Under the pieces are notes generated by a model. It worked only from the letters and a program-made list of their open reading frames with translations. It was not told where the DNA came from and made no database searches. From CAYRKQ01 sp964424985 (GTDB taxonomy: Bacteria; Patescibacteriota; Saccharimonadia; Saccharimonadales; UBA7683): a stretch of 35,252 nucleotides of DNA. The stretch spans positions 1-35,252 of the forward strand of contig CAYRKQ010000007.1 in the NCBI GenBank assembly GCA_964424985.1, given 5' to 3'. Position numbers and translations under genes: made by a program. Each line of letters opens with the position of its first letter. Position 1 is the first letter of the stretch. Below are positions 7,864 to 15,489 of the stretch, piece by piece.

Positions 7864-7898
7864 GTGGTGAGCGGTGAGTGGATAGTGAGAAGTTAGTT
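7864..7898. repeat. Degenerate heptameric tandem repeat (GTGRTGA-like)
   Basis: Five consecutive 7-base units GTGGTGA, GCGGTGA, GTGGATA, GTGAGAA and GTTAGTT lie between the divergent membrane-protein and murC genes. Confidence 0.55.
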
Positions 7899-7936
7899 CG
7901 ACGGATGTGGTAAGCTTTGAAGTTCCCGCTCTCTTG

Positions 7937-7964
7937 CATACTACATACTACATACTACATACTA
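7937..7964. repeat. Perfect heptameric tandem repeat (CATACTA)4
   Basis: Four exact copies of CATACTA occupy 7937-7964, ending 5 bases before the murC start at 7970. Because the unit is 7 bases, copy-number change would shift any reading frame passing through it. Each unit also contains a -10-like CATACT. Confidence 0.9.
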
Positions 7965-7969
7965 CTCAT

Positions 7970-9241
7970 ATGCATGTTTACTTTTCTGGCATCGGTGGCG
8001 TCGGTATTGGCCCCTTAGCGCTTCTGGCACTGGATGCTGGCTATGAGGTAAGCGGTTCAGACAGACAAGCTTCCGAACTTACCAAGCTGCTAGAAGAACG
8101 TGGCGTGGAAGTTTCGTACGAACAATCTCAGGCGCATATTCAAGCAACCCACAGAAAAAACACCATTGATTGGTTTGTTTACACTTCTGCACTGCCGTCC
8201 AATCACCCGGAGCGAGTCTTTGCCAAAAAGCAGGGCATTAAAATCTCTAAACGAGCAGATTTTTTAAACCAGCTGCTGAGCGAGCTCAACTTGAAACTGG
8301 TAGCCGTTTCCGGCACACATGGTAAAACCACTACCACCGCTATGCTGGTGTGGCTTTTTCAGCAACTCGGTATCCCCGTCAGTTACTCCATTGGTACCAC
8401 CATCAGTTTTGGGCCGCCGGCTCAGTATCAAAAAACTTCCCAGTATTTTGTGTATGAATGTGATGAATTTGACAGGAACTTTTTAGAGTTTCATCCACAC
8501 CTTTCACTAATCACCTCACTTGATTATGACCACCCAGATACCTACCCATCAGAAAGTGACTATTTTGACGCCTTCTCGAAGTTCGCCGACCAGTCAAAGG
8601 TAACGGTGCTCTGGCAATCAGACGCTCAGGAGCTTAATTCGCAGAGCCATCTTTTTGTTATACCCGACGATCGAAACTTTAGCCCTGTTGAATTACCAGG
8701 TGCACATAATCGACGTAACGCCTGGCTGGCAGCCACAGCAGTTAATAGACTCGAGCTCGTGAAGAACAATGTTGAAGATTGGGATATGCTACTGCAAAAG
8801 GTTAGCACCTTCCCGGGCACTGCACGCCGTTTTGAAAAGTTAGCCGAGAATCTGTACACTGACTACGCTCATCACCCCGCTGAGATCACCGCCACACTTC
8901 AACTTGCCAAAGAGGTTAATAAAAATGTGGTCGTGGTGTATCAGCCACACCAAAACATCCGCCAACGAGAACTGTTAGGTAGTGGCGGCTACGGTGATTG
9001 TTTTGCCGAGGCAGATACAGTTTACTGGCTGCCAACGTATCTGAGCCGAGAAGACGGCAGTGAAATTGTGACACCAGAGGAACTTTCAAAAACTGCAAGC
9101 AACACCAAAATTGAGTCAGCTGATATGAATGCGACACTGTCGCAAAAAATAAAAGACCACCTGAAGGCTGGCGACCTAGTAGTAGGCATGTCCGCCGGCG
9201 ACCTCGACGCCTGGCTTAGAGGTGTAGCGAGCAAAAATTAG
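7970..9241 (+). CDS. murC: UDP-N-acetylmuramate--L-alanine ligase
   Basis: A 423-residue cytoplasmic Mur ligase that adds L-Ala to UDP-MurNAc using ATP, the first peptide step of peptidoglycan synthesis. The N-terminal Rossmann motif SGIGGVGIG (about 6-14) is followed by SGSD, as in MurC. The ATP loop GTHGKTTTT is at about 115-123. FPGTARRFE and YTDYAHHPAEI are the C-terminal-domain motifs of MurC. I chose ATG 7970 because homology begins there; a GTG 21 codons upstream would translate the CATACTA repeats. No ribosome binding site precedes it. Its 3' end overlaps the convergent trmB by 26 bases. Confidence 0.93.
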   Translation: MHVYFSGIGGVGIGPLALLALDAGYEVSGSDRQASELTKLLEERGVEVSYEQSQAHIQATHRKNTIDWFVYTSALPSNHPERVFAKKQGIKISKRADFLNQLLSELNLKLVAVSGTHGKTTTTAMLVWLFQQLGIPVSYSIGTTISFGPPAQYQKTSQYFVYECDEFDRNFLEFHPHLSLITSLDYDHPDTYPSESDYFDAFSKFADQSKVTVLWQSDAQELNSQSHLFVIPDDRNFSPVELPGAHNRRNAWLAATAVNRLELVKNNVEDWDMLLQKVSTFPGTARRFEKLAENLYTDYAHHPAEITATLQLAKEVNKNVVVVYQPHQNIRQRELLGSGGYGDCFAEADTVYWLPTYLSREDGSEIVTPEELSKTASNTKIESADMNATLSQKIKDHLKAGDLVVGMSAGDLDAWLRGVASKN

Positions 9242-9965
9242 TTGGGATACCCCGCTGCGTAAATTTTTCTTCATAGTAGGTTTTTATTTTGTACTCGTCT
9301 GAAAGATCAGATTCATGCAGATCGAATGAAAGTTCCTGAAATTGCCATTTTTCGGCCACGAATTGCTCCAAACTCCAGGTGAATAGATCACGATTATCTG
9401 TTTTAAACTTCAGGCTCCCGGTCTTCTTTAAAATAGTGCTAAACGAACGCAAAAAGCCTGGATGACTTAAGCGATGTTTCGCAGAACGCTCACGCGGGAA
9501 CGGATCAGGAAAGGTCAGCCAGATCTTGTCAACTGAATTTTTACCAAATATCTCCTCTAACATTCCCCTCCTGTCATTTCGAGCTTGTCGAGAAATCTGC
9601 CTTAGATCTTTCGGCTTCGTTTCGCTCCGCTCAAGATGACAGCGGAGGAAAGCAATATTACCCACCCCCTCTTTCAGTGCTTGCTTGGCACTGGTATAGA
9701 GCCGGTCTGATTTTGAATCGATAGCAACAAAGTTATATTCCGGGTGCCGCCTGGCAAGCTCAAGGCTAAACTGCGCATTCCCAGCAGCAAGCTCAAGAAT
9801 GAGTGGACGATTTTTTGCAAAAAAAGTTTTCAGCTCTTTTTGAGTGACCTTGGGATCAGCTTGCCGACCGTGCGAAAAACAATTGGCATACGAATCAAAA
9901 TGGGCAAACTTCCACTTTTTACGCTTTCGAGTGATTACAAGCCCGTCTTTCGGAAGTTGATTCAC
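9216..9965 (-). CDS. trmB: tRNA (guanine-N7-)-methyltransferase with inserted palindromic element
   Basis: SAM-dependent enzyme that forms m7G46 in tRNA. The SAM motif LELAAGNAQFSLELA, the acidic VAIDSKSD strand and the signature WLTFPDPFPRERSAKHRL match TrmB. GTG 9965 follows the MazG-like gene's stop by one base and gives 249 residues; an upstream GTG at 9989 is less likely. Residues about 108-132 (CHLERSETK...QARND) are the translation of a palindromic repeat at 9571-9642, inserted exactly where TrmB has the FLRGDA-to-LLEE loop. The frame stays open, so the protein is about 24 residues longer than expected. It may still be active, because both conserved motifs flank the insertion. Confidence 0.9.
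   Translation of the reverse strand: MNQLPKDGLVITRKRKKWKFAHFDSYANCFSHGRQADPKVTQKELKTFFAKNRPLILELAAGNAQFSLELARRHPEYNFVAIDSKSDRLYTSAKQALKEGVGNIAFLRCHLERSETKPKDLRQISRQARNDRRGMLEEIFGKNSVDKIWLTFPDPFPRERSAKHRLSHPGFLRSFSTILKKTGSLKFKTDNRDLFTWSLEQFVAEKWQFQELSFDLHESDLSDEYKIKTYYEEKFTQRGIPTNFCSLHL
9571..9642. repeat. Palindromic repeat element inside trmB
   Basis: A 72-base element (exactly 24 codons) begins CTGTCATTTCGAGC and ends GATGACAG, with imperfectly complementary halves. It belongs to the GTCAT...ATGAC palindrome family seen at 20850, 29125 and 30115, but here it sits in frame within a conserved gene. Confidence 0.85.
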
Positions 9966-9966
9966 G

Positions 9967-10311
9967 TTAGCGATTATCCCCAGAACCACCAGTTACTCCT
10001 CGAGCCTTGCGGTCAAGGACTTTGTCGAGATTACCATTTGCAACCTCTTCAAGTGAGACATCCAGATACGTACAAATAACGCTCAAGTACCAGAGTACAT
10101 CACCTAGTTCTTTTGTAATTTCTCCAAGATCTTCTTTAGAAAGAGCGCCATTTTTATCGCGAAATATCTTCTTGAACTTATCTGCTACCTCTCCGGTTTC
10201 ACCAACTAGCCCAAGAAGTTTTGTCATGAAGGCATGGGAATCAATTGGCTGGGGCTTTCCGCCGAACACATCCGTTACAATTGCCTGCTTTTGGTATTCA
10301 TCAAATGTCAT
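9967..10311 (-). CDS. MazG-like nucleotide pyrophosphohydrolase
   Basis: A 114-residue all-alpha NTP pyrophosphatase that hydrolyses nucleoside triphosphates to monophosphates, probably for pool cleaning. The metal-binding pattern of the family is visible: GETGEVADKF with E38 and E41, then KELGDVLWYL with E68 and D71. The length is that of single-domain MazG-like/RS21-C6-type proteins. An AGGAG site precedes the ATG. It lies in the minus-strand gene run between a membrane protein and trmB, with the trmB start one base after its stop, so the two are probably co-translated. Confidence 0.9.
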   Translation of the reverse strand: MTFDEYQKQAIVTDVFGGKPQPIDSHAFMTKLLGLVGETGEVADKFKKIFRDKNGALSKEDLGEITKELGDVLWYLSVICTYLDVSLEEVANGNLDKVLDRKARGVTGGSGDNR

Positions 10312-10324
10312 TGCTACTCCTTAT

Positions 10325-10693
10325 TTATAGTGATGGGCTCGTATTTTCGGTAAGATTCAGTGATTGATTACTGACAGGGTTTTCATCAAAATCATTCAGG
10401 GTTTCGAGGGTCTTTGTGTAGTTTTCAATAAGTTCCTGTGTCTTGATAATGGTAGCTTCGTTAACTGGCGTGGTGGTGTCGTCTACTTCTCCACCGCTTA
10501 GTGAGCTGCCTGCGCTTTTGGCATCTGGCCTGGCAATATCATATTTATACCGGCTGTTTTTAGTGTAGAGAACATAACTAAAACCCACCATCACCAGAGA
10601 GACTGCCGTCACAATAAGCAGTGCGGTTGTCAGCCTCATTGAGTGGCCAGCTGACGACTCTTCAGCGGGATTGCTGCTGGTAATTTCAGTCAT
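10325..10693 (-). CDS. Single-pass membrane protein of unknown function
   Basis: A 122-residue protein with a short cytoplasmic N-terminus, one membrane helix (about 22-46, LLIVTAVSLVMVGFSYVLYT) and a Ser/Thr/Asn-rich extracytoplasmic tail containing a helix (IIKTQELIENYTKTLETLNDF). Its ATG overlaps the stop of the preceding exported-protein gene by 8 bases, suggesting translational coupling. The two probably act together at the cell surface. No known family recognised. Confidence 0.7.
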   Translation of the reverse strand: MTEITSSNPAEESSAGHSMRLTTALLIVTAVSLVMVGFSYVLYTKNSRYKYDIARPDAKSAGSSLSGGEVDDTTTPVNEATIIKTQELIENYTKTLETLNDFDENPVSNQSLNLTENTSPSL

Positions 10694-11216
10694 TTTTTAC
10701 CCTTCCTGCTGTTTGCAGCGTCTCTTGTAAGGTCAGCAGTTGTGGCGAGATACCTTCACTCATGACTACCCGCAGTTTTATGATATCTTTTGCAACCACC
10801 GTTCGTTTTTTGCGCATATCAGCCAATGCTTTTTGAAAGTCACTGACGTTTTTTTGGCAATTTTCTACACTGGCCAGCTGATCGCGTGAGCTGTCGTATG
10901 TTTCGTAGTGTTTTGTGAAATCATCAATAGTCTGACGGTAATCAGTAACCCCTGCTCGAAACTGTTTGGCACTAGCCTGGTTGTTATTTTCTAACCGGGT
11001 AGCTACGGCGTTTAAATGAAGATACAGATACTCATACACCTGCAGACGGTTGACGCGCCCGCGCAGATCGTTAGGTCTGAGGGTATTTTCAAGATACGTT
11101 TGAGCCTGTTTGCACTGATTTTTAACAACCTCGGATGAAGGGGATGTTTGACGGGCGTACGTTGCTGGCGCAAAGACAAGCAGGGCAATAATTAAGAGGA
11201 GGGATAGTTTTTTCAC
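10686..11216 (-). CDS. Exported helical protein of unknown function
   Basis: A 176-residue protein with a clear signal peptide (MKKLSLLLIIALLVFAPATYA, cleavage expected after A21). The rest is helical and hydrophilic, with two cysteines (NQCKQ, ENCQK) and charged heptads, probably a coiled-coil extracytoplasmic protein. The start is GTG 11216, with TATACT ending 7 bases upstream and no ribosome binding site, so the message is probably leaderless. It overlaps the next membrane-protein gene by 8 bases. Function unknown. Confidence 0.75.
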   Translation of the reverse strand: MKKLSLLLIIALLVFAPATYARQTSPSSEVVKNQCKQAQTYLENTLRPNDLRGRVNRLQVYEYLYLHLNAVATRLENNNQASAKQFRAGVTDYRQTIDDFTKHYETYDSSRDQLASVENCQKNVSDFQKALADMRKKRTVVAKDIIKLRVVMSEGISPQLLTLQETLQTAGRVKND

Positions 11217-11223
11217 ACTTTCA

Positions 11224-11229
11224 AGTATA
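11224..11229 (-). promoter_or_regulatory. -10 box of the exported-protein gene (leaderless)
   Basis: TATACT on the minus strand ends 7 bases before the GTG at 11216. It lies between the mutY stop and this gene. Confidence 0.5.
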
Positions 11230-11232
11230 GCA

Positions 11233-12045
11233 TCAGATCACTTGGTAGTACGCGTCTGTTTTTACAATCAGACCATCTTTCTCCAGTGTCCTGAGTGCTG
11301 TTTGTAGTCTGGTGTCAGTAAATAAAGCTTGTAGTTCTGGCAGATTTTTTGGTTCGCTTAAAATACTGCGCAGTATTTGGGCGCGCAGCTGACGAAGTGA
11401 TCCTTCAAACGTTGATTGCTTTTTATATGCCGCAGCGCGAGTACCCGGATTTTTATGAACTGTTTTTAGGTGAGAGCCGTAATCCATCAGCGCCCAGTAC
11501 CACTGCCGCGGGTTTTTGACATCAAGCGTCGCTTGAATGAACGGCAGCAGCTGCGCGTCACTGACTACCTGCTGGTCGGCAAAAAAGTGATGTATGAACA
11601 CCGTTCGAATATTTGTTTCAATAAAAATGTGGGGTTGATTGTAGGCGTATACACAAACTGCCGCAGCAGTGTTTGCACCAATACCTTTGAGGTGTACAAG
11701 ATCTGAAACCTGCCACTCGCCCTGATAATTACTGAGTACTTGCGCGGCCTCATGAAGATACAACGCGCGGCGGTTATAGCCCAGCCCTTGCCACACCGTG
11801 AGCACCTCTTTCAGGGGAGCCGCGGCCAGCGCTTGAAGGTTCGGAAAACGCTCAATGAACTGATGGTATTTCAGGGTAACTCGTGGTACCTGCGTCTGCT
11901 GCAGCATGAGTTCACTCACCAGTATGTGGTAAGGACTCAGCTGATTCTTTCTACTCAGCGGCAATGCTGGTGGGCGCCAGGGTAATTGACGGCCATGGTT
12001 TTTAAAATAGGTCTGAACAGTTTGTATGAATTGATCGGTGTGCAC
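11233..12045 (-). CDS. mutY: MutY-type adenine glycosylase lacking the Fe-S cluster and Nudix-like domain
   Basis: A 270-residue HhH-GPD DNA glycosylase expected to remove adenine mispaired with 8-oxoguanine. SELMLQQTQV carries the catalytic Glu45. The helix-hairpin-helix LKGIGANTAAAV is at about 119-130. ETNIRTV (143-149) occupies the place of the DGNVxRV motif, with Glu where E. coli has Asp138. The protein has only one cysteine (C131), so the four-cysteine [4Fe-4S] loop is absent. The 8-oxoG-reading C-terminal domain of about 350-residue MutY is also missing; a short winged-helix-like tail replaces it. GTG start; TATACT lies 9 bases upstream, just after the stop of the preceding gene. Confidence 0.85.
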   Translation of the reverse strand: MHTDQFIQTVQTYFKNHGRQLPWRPPALPLSRKNQLSPYHILVSELMLQQTQVPRVTLKYHQFIERFPNLQALAAAPLKEVLTVWQGLGYNRRALYLHEAAQVLSNYQGEWQVSDLVHLKGIGANTAAAVCVYAYNQPHIFIETNIRTVFIHHFFADQQVVSDAQLLPFIQATLDVKNPRQWYWALMDYGSHLKTVHKNPGTRAAAYKKQSTFEGSLRQLRAQILRSILSEPKNLPELQALFTDTRLQTALRTLEKDGLIVKTDAYYQVI

Positions 12046-12054
12046 TACCAGGCC

Positions 12055-12060
12055 AGTATA
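12055..12060 (-). promoter_or_regulatory. Possible -10 box of mutY
   Basis: TATACT on the minus strand ends 9 bases before the GTG at 12045 and directly follows the stop of the upstream gene. It would give a leader of only 2-3 bases. Confidence 0.4.
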
Positions 12061-13749
12061 CTAAAGTTGGCCGTAACCAACATTAGAGACATCGACAATT
12101 TTTGCCATTTTCCCCGTGGTGACGTCCACCACGTAGTCAGCCGTCTCCTGATTGGTAGCGACTCTGGCAACAATAAGCTCGGAGCTGACCCAGCGAATTG
12201 GATACACCAATCCGCCCTCTTTGGTGACTATTTTTTCGGTGCCGTCTTTGGTGTTGCGCACAATCAGCGCGCCCTTACCATCACGCTTGTCGGCAAAAGC
12301 AACCTGCGTAGCGTTTTGGCTGAGACCAAATTGTTTGACACTGCCTGGCTGGCGGTCGATTCGGGTGGCAACACCCGAGCTCACATCTATTTGATGATAC
12401 TGTCCATCGACCGTCTCCAGCTGAACTATCCCGTAGTTGGTCTGAACACCATAACTTACTTGCTTGTCTTTCAGATAGGTTTTGCGTGCATTATTTGTAA
12501 GCGAGACACTGGTAAGGTCAGCGTTGGCGATTGGTCGGTAGGCATCGGCTGCCATGAATAGTAGTGAATCACCAGCTGCTAGAGCCAGCTGAAAATAGTT
12601 AGCGCGCGCCTGCTCGGCTAAGGTACTGGTGAGCACGTTATAACTTTGAATACGTGCAAAATTTTTGTCGTCGTACTTTACGGTCGGAATAGTTTTAGTG
12701 TAGAGCATGGTGTCACCCGCCCAGTCCAGCAGACGGACATCGCTGCCTTCGTCTATTTTCGTAAGGCTGGCTTTTTCGAGGTCAACTTTATACACACCGG
12801 CAATAATTCGATCATTCTGGCGCGCACCATCGCGCGTCGCAACTAGCACTGCTTGTTTGTTGGAGCGATGCACCGAAAACTGCAAAAAGTCAGCATTTTC
12901 TTTGCCGGTAGCTTCAATAATTTTCTTTTGATTTGTGCCGTCGAGATTACTAGAGAAAATATCAAAGTTGCCATCACGTTTGCTGATAAAGTAATTTTTA
13001 GCACTGGCAACTAAGGTAACCTCTTTACTGAACACTCCCGGGTCAAGCTCTATGTTTCTCGCATGGTAGCCCGGTGCCTCTATTTTAATGTCAGTTTTTT
13101 CATCTGATGGTGGAATAATTAGCGTGGCCAGCCCTTTTTTGTCAGCCGTTGCCGTCGCTTCACCGCTTGTCAGTTTTGCGCCAGGTATTGGTTTGTTGGT
13201 GAGCCAATTTTTAGCATTAATCACCACCTTAACGCCAATTGCCTCCACCGTGGCATTCATTTTTGTCAGCCCCAGGCCAACTGTTTGGTTGAGCTGCTGA
13301 CGGCTGTAGCCTGGTTTTTCTAAGCGGATGGTACGGTCACCGAGTTTTACCTGAGAAACGTGTAGCTGCCCAGCGACATCAGTTGAACCAACAACCACTT
13401 CGTCAATGAGTACATCAACATCGGTGACAGTCACGTTGCTTGTTTTTTCTTGAACTAAAACGCTCAGGCTACCGCGAAAACCGAGTGAGTTAAGAATAAA
13501 CCACCGGGTCAGTGGCAATGCAAAGAGCGCACCCACTACCATTAACACCCCGCCGCTCACCAGTAGTATCACTTTGCGTTTGTGGCGTTTTTTCTCTTCA
13601 GGCGTGCGCAACTGTTTAGCACGTTTTTTGGCGGCTTTTTTCTCCTCTTTACTAAGGGAGTCGACTTGTTCAAGATCATCATCAGAAATACGCAGCTCTT
13701 CGAGCGGGGCTGCTTCTTCATTATTTTTTTGGTTCAGTTCCTCAGCCAT
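12061..13749 (-). CDS. Membrane-anchored PEGA/propeller-type protein
   Basis: A 562-residue protein. The cytoplasmic N-terminus is highly charged (Lys/Glu-rich, 1-58), followed by one membrane helix (about 60-90, VILLVSGGVLMVVGALFALPL). Outside are two carboxypeptidase-regulatory/PEGA-like beta-sandwich repeats (about 95-245, with DVAGQLHVSQVKLGDRTI and KKGLATLIIPP). A WD/TolB-like beta-propeller follows (about 255-555, with ISKRDGNFDIFSSNLDGT and similar blades). The architecture suggests binding of wall polymers or proteins rather than catalysis. It starts 15 bases after the L,D-transpeptidase, so a wall-related role is likely. Confidence 0.8.
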   Translation of the reverse strand: MAEELNQKNNEEAAPLEELRISDDDLEQVDSLSKEEKKAAKKRAKQLRTPEEKKRHKRKVILLVSGGVLMVVGALFALPLTRWFILNSLGFRGSLSVLVQEKTSNVTVTDVDVLIDEVVVGSTDVAGQLHVSQVKLGDRTIRLEKPGYSRQQLNQTVGLGLTKMNATVEAIGVKVVINAKNWLTNKPIPGAKLTSGEATATADKKGLATLIIPPSDEKTDIKIEAPGYHARNIELDPGVFSKEVTLVASAKNYFISKRDGNFDIFSSNLDGTNQKKIIEATGKENADFLQFSVHRSNKQAVLVATRDGARQNDRIIAGVYKVDLEKASLTKIDEGSDVRLLDWAGDTMLYTKTIPTVKYDDKNFARIQSYNVLTSTLAEQARANYFQLALAAGDSLLFMAADAYRPIANADLTSVSLTNNARKTYLKDKQVSYGVQTNYGIVQLETVDGQYHQIDVSSGVATRIDRQPGSVKQFGLSQNATQVAFADKRDGKGALIVRNTKDGTEKIVTKEGGLVYPIRWVSSELIVARVATNQETADYVVDVTTGKMAKIVDVSNVGYGQL

Positions 13750-13764
13750 GCCACCCTTTATACG

Positions 13765-15420
13765 TTAGTAGTGAACAATTACTTTCGTACCCACTGGCGC
13801 CCAATTATAGACCCACTGGGCATCAGCATTTGTCATATTTACACAGCCATGACTTGCTGGCGCCCCAAATTTTTTGCGCCACCAGGCACCGTGCAAAGCA
13901 TAATCTTGGTAGAAGTAGCTCACCCACTCAACATTGGGAATATTATAGTAGCTGCCATCTGCCTTTGAGCCGCCCTGCATGGTTTGCTTGCGTACTTTTA
14001 GCCAAATGGCATATTCACCCGTTGGCGTGTCGTAACCCGGGAGACCTGAGGCAATCACAAATGTTTTGACTGGTGTGGCGCCCTCATAGGCGGTGGTAGT
14101 TTGGCGGCTTAAATCAACCTCAATCCATTTGTCATAGCCTTCAAGATTGATGGTCTTGGCTTTGGCGACTTTAATACTCATCTGCAAAGTAACGTTTTGC
14201 TGATCTTCAACTGCCTGAGTAATTTTTGCAGCCAGACCAGCTTTATCGGCCAGCTCGGTGCCATCACGACCTTGTTGCAAAACAACCTCTTTTTTTGTTT
14301 TCTTATCTTTTATCACTTTTTTATCTTGAGGGCTGCTTGAAACCAACTTGCCAATAGATTCCACGTAACTTTGCACCTTGGCGCCGTCAACAACCAGTCT
14401 TAAGGAGCCATCCTTTTGCGGGGTGGGTGTCAGCCACACGGCAATATCGGCCGGTTGCGCCTGGTAGGTTCCGGTTGAACCTTGCAACATAATTGTTCGT
14501 GATACCGCTTCAGTTGCTGGTTTTAGAAGTGGCTTGAGCTTTTCTTCGGTAATACGAGCAGGCTTTTTGGTAGTTTCAACTTTCACCACTTGGGGACTGA
14601 GATTATCCGCTGACCTTTGAAGCTCCTGGGTGAGGCGCGTCGTATCAGGCCCGGTGCCATCTTTATGGGTACTAATTACAAATGCGGCGGTAGCTGCGTC
14701 GTAGGTTAACTGGGCATCTTCGCCGTTCTTCGTTAAGCTCGGAAACTTGGTTTCGACGTACTGAGCGAGCAAGGTGCTATTAACCTCAACCACGGCGGGG
14801 ACTTCTTTTTTCTGCCAGAAAAGGAAACGGCCAAAAGGACTGTCGCGTTTTGCGCTGAGAGCCTGTTCAACCGTTTTATCAACATCTACCTGATAGCCAA
14901 TTTCTTTCAGTGCTGGTTTGAGCTGTTTCTCGCCACTTTGCAGCGTAACGGTGTAGGTTTTGGCTTGGTTTTCCAGCTGCGTCGTCAGTTGATCGGCCGA
15001 TTTCGAACTGCTGGCAACACCGGCCACTGTCACACTTGGTAGCACCTTCCCTTTATAGAGTTGTCCGAAGGCGCCAACCACAAAAATAAGCAGCGTCAGC
15101 GCAAGGCCTGCACCAATGAGCGCAGGCTGCCACCAATTCTTAGGTTTAGGCTTGGCCTTACTTTCTGGTGGAGCTTGAGGTGGCTCTTTCGCCTGGGCAA
15201 CTGTTACCTGAGGTTCATCAGGTGTTAGTTCAGGCTGCAGATCAGATGTATCTTCAATTGATTCCTCACTACTCTCCGCCACCGCTTCAGCCACAATCAC
15301 TTCGGTATGATCTTCTTTCGGCACGTCTAAAATAGCTGAAGTTGGTTCTTCAACTTGAGGTTCTTGCTTTAGCGTTTCATTAGCGTCTAGTTCAGGTGAA
15401 TTCTTCTTGCTCTTCCCCAT
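13765..15420 (-). CDS. L,D-transpeptidase (YkuD) with VanW-type peptidoglycan-binding repeats
   Basis: A 551-residue wall enzyme that forms 3-3 peptide cross-links or attaches proteins to peptidoglycan. An acidic cytoplasmic N-terminus (about 1-95) is followed by a membrane helix (about 98-120). Two PG_binding_4-like domains follow (about 125-390). The C-terminal YkuD domain has HG at 510-511 and SHGCVNM with catalytic Cys526. The length and order match Gram-positive L,D-transpeptidases of the YkuD/VanW type. It begins the minus-strand run that continues with the PEGA protein and mutY. The ATG has an AGAGG site upstream. Confidence 0.92.
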   Translation of the reverse strand: MGKSKKNSPELDANETLKQEPQVEEPTSAILDVPKEDHTEVIVAEAVAESSEESIEDTSDLQPELTPDEPQVTVAQAKEPPQAPPESKAKPKPKNWWQPALIGAGLALTLLIFVVGAFGQLYKGKVLPSVTVAGVASSSKSADQLTTQLENQAKTYTVTLQSGEKQLKPALKEIGYQVDVDKTVEQALSAKRDSPFGRFLFWQKKEVPAVVEVNSTLLAQYVETKFPSLTKNGEDAQLTYDAATAAFVISTHKDGTGPDTTRLTQELQRSADNLSPQVVKVETTKKPARITEEKLKPLLKPATEAVSRTIMLQGSTGTYQAQPADIAVWLTPTPQKDGSLRLVVDGAKVQSYVESIGKLVSSSPQDKKVIKDKKTKKEVVLQQGRDGTELADKAGLAAKITQAVEDQQNVTLQMSIKVAKAKTINLEGYDKWIEVDLSRQTTTAYEGATPVKTFVIASGLPGYDTPTGEYAIWLKVRKQTMQGGSKADGSYYNIPNVEWVSYFYQDYALHGAWWRKKFGAPASHGCVNMTNADAQWVYNWAPVGTKVIVHY

Positions 15421-15489
15421 ACCTCTACCTTTTTGTTCTCGTCCAGGAAACTACTATAAAGTGTACAACCTTATGCTTAGTTTTACAAT

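Noticed and set aside
7907..7969. A GTG start 21 codons upstream of murC
   Set aside because: It would translate the CATACTA repeats into a Tyr/Thr/His-rich stretch; MurC homology begins at the ATG at 7970.
9987..9989. Upstream GTG start for trmB
   Set aside because: It overlaps the preceding gene by 23 bases; GTG 9965 lies one base after the stop and begins just before the conserved RKRKKWKFA segment.
10007..10330. Long open frames opposite real genes, for example 10007-10330 (+), 5715-6128 (+), 31673-32230 (+) and 11986-12561 (+)
   Set aside because: They are antisense shadows of well-supported genes, with no ribosome site, no domain and biased composition.
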